Shown here piece after piece: positions 57,890 to 64,000 of a stretch of DNA of 64,000 bases. The translations under genes were made by a program, and so were the position numbers. This stretch comes from Corythucha ciliata (lineage: Eukaryota; Arthropoda; Insecta; Hemiptera; Tingidae): positions 51,984,751-52,048,750 of the forward strand of contig CM075942.1 in NCBI GenBank assembly GCA_038030265.1. The letters are read 5' to 3'. Under the pieces are notes generated by a model that was given only the letters and a program-made list of their open reading frames with translations, was not told where the DNA came from and searched no databases. Numbering within the stretch: position 1 is the stretch's first letter; every line of letters begins with the position of its first letter.

Positions 57890-58960
57890 TACGCTAATAT
57901 CCAGTTTCTATAGGTCCTTATAAGTGGCTAAAATTGATCAATCGCACTAATGGCCGGTTGAATTGAGGGGAAAACCAACTATATCGTCGTAATTTCGTGG
58001 GTAAAATTGAAAAAAAAAACCCTAATCGTCAGTTTCTAAAGGCTTATAAAATGGATAAGTCGCACAAATGGGCTGTTCTTGGGTGAATCCACGGCTTAAA
58101 ATTTGGGGAAAGCGCAAATTTGCGTTTAAAATTAGATTATCGATGCAGCAACGAAGCAAAAATTGAGAAATATTGGCAATTCCCTACTGAAACACTGATA
58201 ATAGGCTGATTCGTGGCTGAAATTATATGAAAAACGCTAATTCGTAATTTCTCGATGCATATTCCATAATTGCTAATTCACGGTTCAGCGAGGGTAAAAA
58301 GCGCTCATCGCCCGTTAAAATTGAGAAAAATATTATTAATCGTGACAAAAATACGCCAATTCCCACTTTCTGAAGGTCATTATACATATACGCGGCTAAA
58401 ATTGAGAGATGGTGCAAATGGGCTGTTCTTGCGGGTGAATCTGTGGCTTTAAAGCTCATAAAAAGCGCCAAGTTGCTAGAAGTTGCGCCAAGTTGCTAAG
58501 CAAAACTGGTTTCCCGGTGCAAATTCCAGGCTAAAATTTAAAAAAAACAAAAAAAAAAAAAAAAAAAAAAACCACCAATTCGTGGTTCATGCAGGACCTC
58601 GTACAGGGCTAAATTAGGGGAAATGGGTTGTAGGGTGCTCTTGTAAAAAATCAGAAGCTAAAAGAACGGAAAAAGTGGCCAAAGTGGTCAAATTTGAAAT
58701 GAAGTGCGCATTCGTGGCACTGGCTCGTTGCTTGTCGATGCTTCTTCCAGGCCAAAAGGGCGAAAAATCGTTACTTTGTAGGGTTTACGGACGATAAAAA
58801 GCGCACATTTGCCGATGAAATTGAGGGGGAAAAACTGATTCATAATTTCTGAAGGCAACTGCGCGGCTAATGCTGGGGAAAATCCAATTCGTGGTTTCGT
58901 GAAGGACCTTACAAGGCAAAAATTAAGAAAAATCACTCGCGAATGCTGTGCTTGGAACAA
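57890..58960 (-). repeat. Type 1 ~30-bp tandem array, reverse, with longer variant units
   Basis: Units read GCTAATTCGTGG, CTAAAATTGAG and AAAAACGC. Long variants recur: CAGTTTCTATAGGTCC near 57900, CAGTTTCTAAAGGC near 58027, CACTTTCTGAAGGTC near 58365, and the block GCACAAATGGGCTGTTCTTG with GGGTGAATC near 58063 and again near 58411, about 350 bp apart. An A-rich tract (58539-58571) lies inside. The frame at 58899-59246 begins in the array and continues into unrelated sequence. Confidence 0.83.
58539..58571. repeat. A-rich tract within the type 1 array
   Basis: 33 bases, all A except for one C near the start. It most likely arose by expansion of the AAAAA block present in every unit. Confidence 0.9.
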
Positions 58961-58964
58961 GTAC

Positions 58965-61900
58965 TTTGAAATCGTACTCCCTTCTATGCGTCATGTTCGT
59001 GCTGACTGCTGGGGCTTCAAAAGTGTCCAGAAATGTCTCTGGCAGTCCTCCCGGTCACTGCTCGACTGGTGCAGGAACCCGAGCTGGTTTTGTGACTTTT
59101 GCCCTGTCACTAATTATGGACACTCGCGGCTGTATGCAGTTTTTAGTCACTGCTTACAGGTTTTGCTCAATTCCAGCGACACTGTCCAAAATGAACCAAT
59201 GAAAGTTGGTTGGGGGTGGAGTGGATTTGTGTGGTATAGTTTTTGAGTCTCTCTCACCTCTCTCTCTCTTCTCATCATTTTCTCACTTAAAAACCCCCAC
59301 CGCTGAACTGTCGCGCGCTCACCGGCATAAACAGATGGTTTCGCAAGTTTCTTAATGGGAAAACTTACGCTTCCCAATCTTTGCGGCTTTATGGGAATTA
59401 GATTTTCAAGCAAGTGATGGGAGGGGGGGATTTCCTTCTTGCCGAGTTGGCGGGAAAAAGTAATGTGGAGTGGGTGAGAAGTGTGAAGAGGTAACTCCTG
59501 AACTTGAGTTTGAAGGGGTGTTAGGGAGAGGTGCTTGAAAATGTTCGCTTTTATGAGTACTAGCGTGTTTTAATTACCATCTCTAAATTAATCCTGAGAG
59601 TTTGACTAAAGTCTGTGAGAGAAATGTATTTTGGGAGTGTGAAAAGAAGAATTTAGAGGTAAGTGAGTGGTGAGGGGAGGGTGCCCCGAACAAAAGGCTC
59701 GCGGGGAACTAATATCGTCGAATGCTTTGAAGCTGTGAAAGAAAAATAACAAACTTTTATGTTTTCTGTGTTCGAAGATGAAATGCTTCAAATAGTTTTT
59801 GTATCTGCTTGGGTGTAGGTGTTGTTGGTGGGGGAGGGTTGAGGTTTGCACAATACTTTTTTCAAGAGCTGGTAATAAAGAAAATCGTTCAGTACGGGAC
59901 AGGTAAAGATTCTCTGAAGGGGAAGATGTGTGGAAACTTTTCAGTCTTTTCCATCAGCAAAACCACTGTCAATAGACATCGGCAATAACTTACCAAACTG
60001 TCTGCCCCACTGTCACAAGCGCTGCCTCCTCCCTCCCCATCCACAACTTACCCTCAAACACTCCCGTCCTTCCCAATCAGCAATCTATTGCTAGAACTGA
60101 CGCCTCCCTCCACCCGAACCCCTCGTCGCGAACCCTTCACACCAGCAACTCGCAAACGACGATAATAAATTACTTATTGTTGGGAATGTGCTCACGTTTC
60201 TGGCGTTGTCTAGCAGCATGGAAAACCACTTCTCTCTACAGCCGGCGTACCACGATTCTCGTATAGTAGAGTGTGAGTCTCGTACGGGTCATGCATCACC
60301 TTCCCACCCCTCCTTCTAACACATCAACTCACATCCCGGAATTGGACCTATAAGTTAGCCCATTTATTGGAACACGTATAACGGTACAAATCGCCGGAAA
60401 TCAATTTTTCGTTTGTTTTTATATTGGAAGGGGGGATGGTGCTTCGTACTGTCGTGAAGATCCGCAGTTTTTGCCTAGTTTCAATAAGTAAACCTTCGAG
60501 AAAATCTGAGTGTAGTCGGTTTCATCTTGTGTTAGCGTTAAAGAGCGCGGATTCTTGGATTTTCCAGCGTTTCTTTTTCCTTTCCCGATCGCCCACATAT
60601 TAAGTGCCCTCGATTCACCACAACCTTTCCATCAGTGATTGTGGGGTGGAGAGATGTTTTGCGATTTACTGATGTAGGACAAAGCGTATGGAGTTGAGTG
60701 TGTTGTTGTAAAGGCAGAATGGTTGGTGAGAGAGACAGGATTGCGAAAACATTGAACAGTTCTTTGAAGCGAGTGGAAAAGGCTTGTAAAAACAATTAAC
60801 AGCGATCAAAAAGGAAATAACTGGGTGAAGTTATAATTAAAATGAAGCGGGTAGGGATCTGGTTTGGGAGGGAGGGTAATTGGTACTGTATTTGCCTCGA
60901 CAGCACGGTTTCCAGTGATGTTATAGTTTTCCGTGAAGCAAGAAATCAAAGAGTTTTGAAGCTTCCCATTCATGCGCGGAATGCAATCCGCAGCCGTATC
61001 TCGACGTCCTCCCCTGTAAAGCGTTTAATCCTTGAATTATACCATCTGATGTCATTGTTTTCACGTTCGATGGTTAACGAAGGGATGTTGGGGGGGGGGA
61101 TTCTCCGAATTTAGTCTGATGAATGAAAGGGATGTGTTCATTCAGGTGAGTCACTTCCTTCCCCCTTACCCAGCTCATCATCCACCTCGGGTTAATGAAT
61201 TAAATGAAAATCCAAGACTTTGAATTTGTTTTAAGGGATCTTTCAATCCTTCTACCCTCTCCTTACCGCCGCTTATACGATCATGAAAACCACGGGTAAC
61301 TTTGCTATACACAGGTTCTTTGCTTTTCACGTAAGTGCGGTCGGTTGGTGAAACGGTGGCCCATGAGTGGAAAGGAAGGGGAGGGGGCCAAGTGAGAAAA
61401 GCCACCTTTCATCCCACTGTAACAAAACGTAAGATTCCTTTAAATCCCTATTCCTATTGGTTACTACATTGAGAAAAGAGACCTTAAAAGGTGTTAGTGG
61501 ACGAATTCAGAGGATGAGAAGGGAACTAAGCCTCGAATGGCTTGTAACCGCAGCCCTAGAAGTGTTGCCAAGTTGTTTGTTTCGTATCTCATAATACTTT
61601 CAATTCCTGCCACCCTTTTCATCCATTTTTGGCCACTGCTTTTGTAATCATGTGTGTTTTTCTTCTGTTCACAGGTATGGAAGGGCTCGAATCACTACAA
61701 CTGACCCCCCCCCCCGCCACCACTATTTGTGAGGTTTTACGACTTCTTCCTCTTATTTTTTCATACGATCAAGATTTCATTGATTTGCTTGTGTTTTCAT
61801 GTTTATTTCCGCCAATTTGTTTAATTTTTTTTAAAGGAAAAATGGGGCTCCTCGTGAATAACTTTGTACAAAGGACTCTTAAACCAAACGGGAAATGGTG

Positions 61901-64000
61901 ACTTATTTCCCGTTCCCAGCTTAAAATTAGCGATTTTTGAAACTAATTTCGAAAATCTTCCCCCTTCCTCCTCTCTTACTGACATTTTTCCGCCCGAATA
62001 AATCAACTTGTCTCGGGTGCTCTGACAAATTTGTGGATGAGTGATCCTGTATAAAGGGAACCACGTGAAATTGGGGCTCTTATAGCGCGTAAATTGATAT
62101 AAAGCTGTTAGAAGGTTGGCTGAGAACGGAGTGGAGGGGTAGGAGCCACGAAGGCTAAGGATTGGTGAATCGACGGACGACAATTATTAACCGTTTCGCA
62201 TCCCATCGTCCGCTGTGTAGGAATCAACCGCTTGGTTTCCCTTTTAAAACCTTAAGTAATTTAGTCCTTTGGCAGAGATCAAACTCCTAGGATTTACATC
62301 ATCTCAACTATCCCCCCATCAGCCCCCTCACCACTCACCAACCCATCCGGTACCTTTACGTATCCAATTCGACGAAAGTAGGCAGTTTATCCCCCTTCAT
62401 CCCTTACCTAATTTGTAAACGTTCGCAACGTGCCAAGGATCGTGTAAGAGTCTTACACCAGACCAGTCTTGTGTAGTTGTAGTTAGCTGAGTAACTATGG
62501 AAACTTTTTGCTGTGTAGGAACTGAATTGAATGCTCTGGTCAGCTCTGGTTCACTTCTGTGGATTTTGTGCAGCCAATCAGAGATTTTCTCTTTACTTTT
62601 TATTTTTGATTGGCAGCGGAAATCCGAGCTTTCATCCTAATGGCAGGAGCGGCGTAGAAGGGGATGTTGTTTTGCGTAACTCATCCTTTACTGTAGCGCA
62701 CAGTCCAAATAACCGAAGATTCGTGGACCTTCCGTGAAATCAAGATTTCGAGTGGTTGTTGTTGAAATGGGGGGGGGGGGGTGAGTGGCAATGGTCAAAA
62801 TTACTATAGGGAAACGTAATCCGGTGCGATGGCTGGTAATTCGGAATAAACGAGAGGCGATGAAGAAAGAAAAAAAAAATCGGATCCCTCCTCCACCGGG
62901 ACTCTTTTTTTCACCCATCGTACATTAACTTAGCGAGGGAATGGGTGAATGCTGATGGAAGAGGGTAGGAAGGAATGGGATTTGAAGAGATCCAACAAAA
63001 TAGGCAATTTCTGCCTTCTTCCTCCGCTAACCATCAAAGTACCATTCGGGCCTTCCCCTCCCATCACTCTCTTTTTTCCTTTCTCTTTCCTGCCACACAT
63101 CCTTCTCATCTTTATGTGCGTAAAAGAAGAAAATCGTCAGTCGTTTCTACCCTCCCCCCATTTCTAGTCAGTCCCATTCGACCCATTTCTCTTTTAACCC
63201 TTTCATCAACCCCCCCCTCTCGTCCTGCACTCGGAAAAGTTTTCCCGAAAAAATCACCTTTGAACAGAATGACCATAGATGACAAGAGAAAATAAAATTG
63301 GTCAGCAGAATTCGACGGGATGAACTGTATCCAACGTGATCGGTTTCTGCGGGCTGGCGATTTTATTTTACCTATTGAATATTGAAAGATAAGACTAAAG
63401 CTCCCCGGGGTTTAGTGCAAAAAAGGGGAAAACTTAGGAAAATTGAGCGTACGTGCTTCGGATAGAACACGATCCCCCCTCCCCATAGTGGTGAAGTGCT
63501 GACTCTTCCTATGCTTACACGCTTTTTAACACGCAACAAAATAAAACGATGTAAGTTGTGGTTTTTTCTCCTACGTTGTTGAAAAAACTGAGTTTATCCA
63601 CACAAATTCAATTGATGATATCGCATATTTTTCGCGGTGGGTAAGGGAGGGTTGTAAAGATGATACCGAGTAAATTTTTTGTATACTTTTTCTTTTGCAT
63701 TTTGGAAAGACATTTGACTAAAAGGGAGGGGTTAGAGCGAACGAAAGAACCGAGTCATTTTCGAAGAAACAGAATAAATTTCTCAAACTGCATCAACGGG
63801 TGGGGGAAGTGCCCTGTCGAGCTCACTTGTCGTAAGCCATCTTATTCTTTCGACGGTGATGTATAAGAGTAATGGGTCGCGGTTGGGGGGGGGGGTCCGG
63901 GCTGAGAGACTTTTAAAAATAACTGGTTGCCTTTTTAGCAATAATTCTCTCTTCGCCGACGGTTCTCTCTGGATGGATGAACCCCTTCCCCCTACCACAC
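58965..64000. other. Long unassigned stretch
   Basis: About 5 kb without a supportable gene. The part 58.96-59.2 kb has balanced composition and two overlapping plus-strand frames (58899-59246 and 58948-59202); one starts with a hydrophobic stretch (SLLCVMFVLTAG) but neither matches a family I know. Poly-C and poly-G runs lie near 61089, 61705, 62769-62781 and 63886. CCAAT and inverted CCAAT phrases lie near 62572 and 62610, without a gene to attach them to. Confidence 0.5.

Noticed and set aside
898..58960. Regular ~30-bp repeats that could suggest CRISPR arrays
   Set aside because: Units are contiguous with no unique spacers, are highly diverged from each other, and lie in what is clearly eukaryotic DNA with a LINE and MITEs. 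They are minisatellites.
58899..59246. Plus-strand frames near 59 kb as a secreted protein
   Set aside because: One frame starts inside a type 1 array and the other overlaps it in a different frame; a single hydrophobic stretch is not enough to support a signal peptide or a gene.

Overview
The window looks like non-coding, repeat-rich nuclear DNA from an invertebrate animal. An arthropod is my best guess, from a Jockey-type LINE fragment, a THAP-domain remnant and a GGGCCGTATTCATA-type MITE. No intact protein gene can be supported. The open frames are short, overlap on both strands and mostly translate low-complexity or tandemly repeated DNA. It is best read as intergenic or long-intron sequence, with no operons, CRISPR arrays or confident functional RNA genes.

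The dominant content is about a dozen diverged tandem arrays with a period near 30 bp, covering roughly a fifth of the window by my count. Type 1 units carry an AATTAGCG / TTTTTCTCAATTTTAGCC core: 1.9-2.6, 7.1-8.8, 10.9-12.7, 26.8-27.9, 48.9-49.8 and 57.9-59.0 kb. Type 2 units carry GAGCCAAACCCG / GAAATTGG / TTTTTGAA: 0.9-1.7, 16.5-17.3, 21.0-21.6, 26.3-26.8, 27.9-28.7, 31.4-32.8 and 53.5-54.3 kb. Type 3 units carry GAAACTTGCAATTTCGCG: 38.0-39.9 kb, with a longer higher-order period. Each array is strand-uniform but both orientations occur. The three unit types can be laid on one common layout, so they may be subfamilies of one archetype. Two type 2 arrays begin at copies of the same roughly 200-bp sequence (706-897 and, inverted, 54294-54512), which suggests the arrays spread as parts of larger composite elements.

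Other mobile DNA: a 5'-truncated, frameshifted Jockey-like LINE at 23.5-24.3 kb (minus strand, poly(A) tail and AATAAA visible); a THAP zinc-finger remnant at 40.3-40.5 kb between long imperfect inverted repeats; a 139-bp MITE at 46912-47050 flanked by TTA on both sides; an element of about 540 bp at 48334-48872 with perfect 23-bp terminal inverted repeats; a near-palindromic 250-bp foldback at 12331-12583; smaller hairpins inside arrays; and a tRNA-like sequence at 38521-38597 inside the type 3 array, probably from a SINE or pseudo-tRNA.

The remaining stretches are AT-rich, with many poly-C or poly-G runs of 8-13 bases, purine or pyrimidine-rich segments and simple repeats. I see no supported genes in them.
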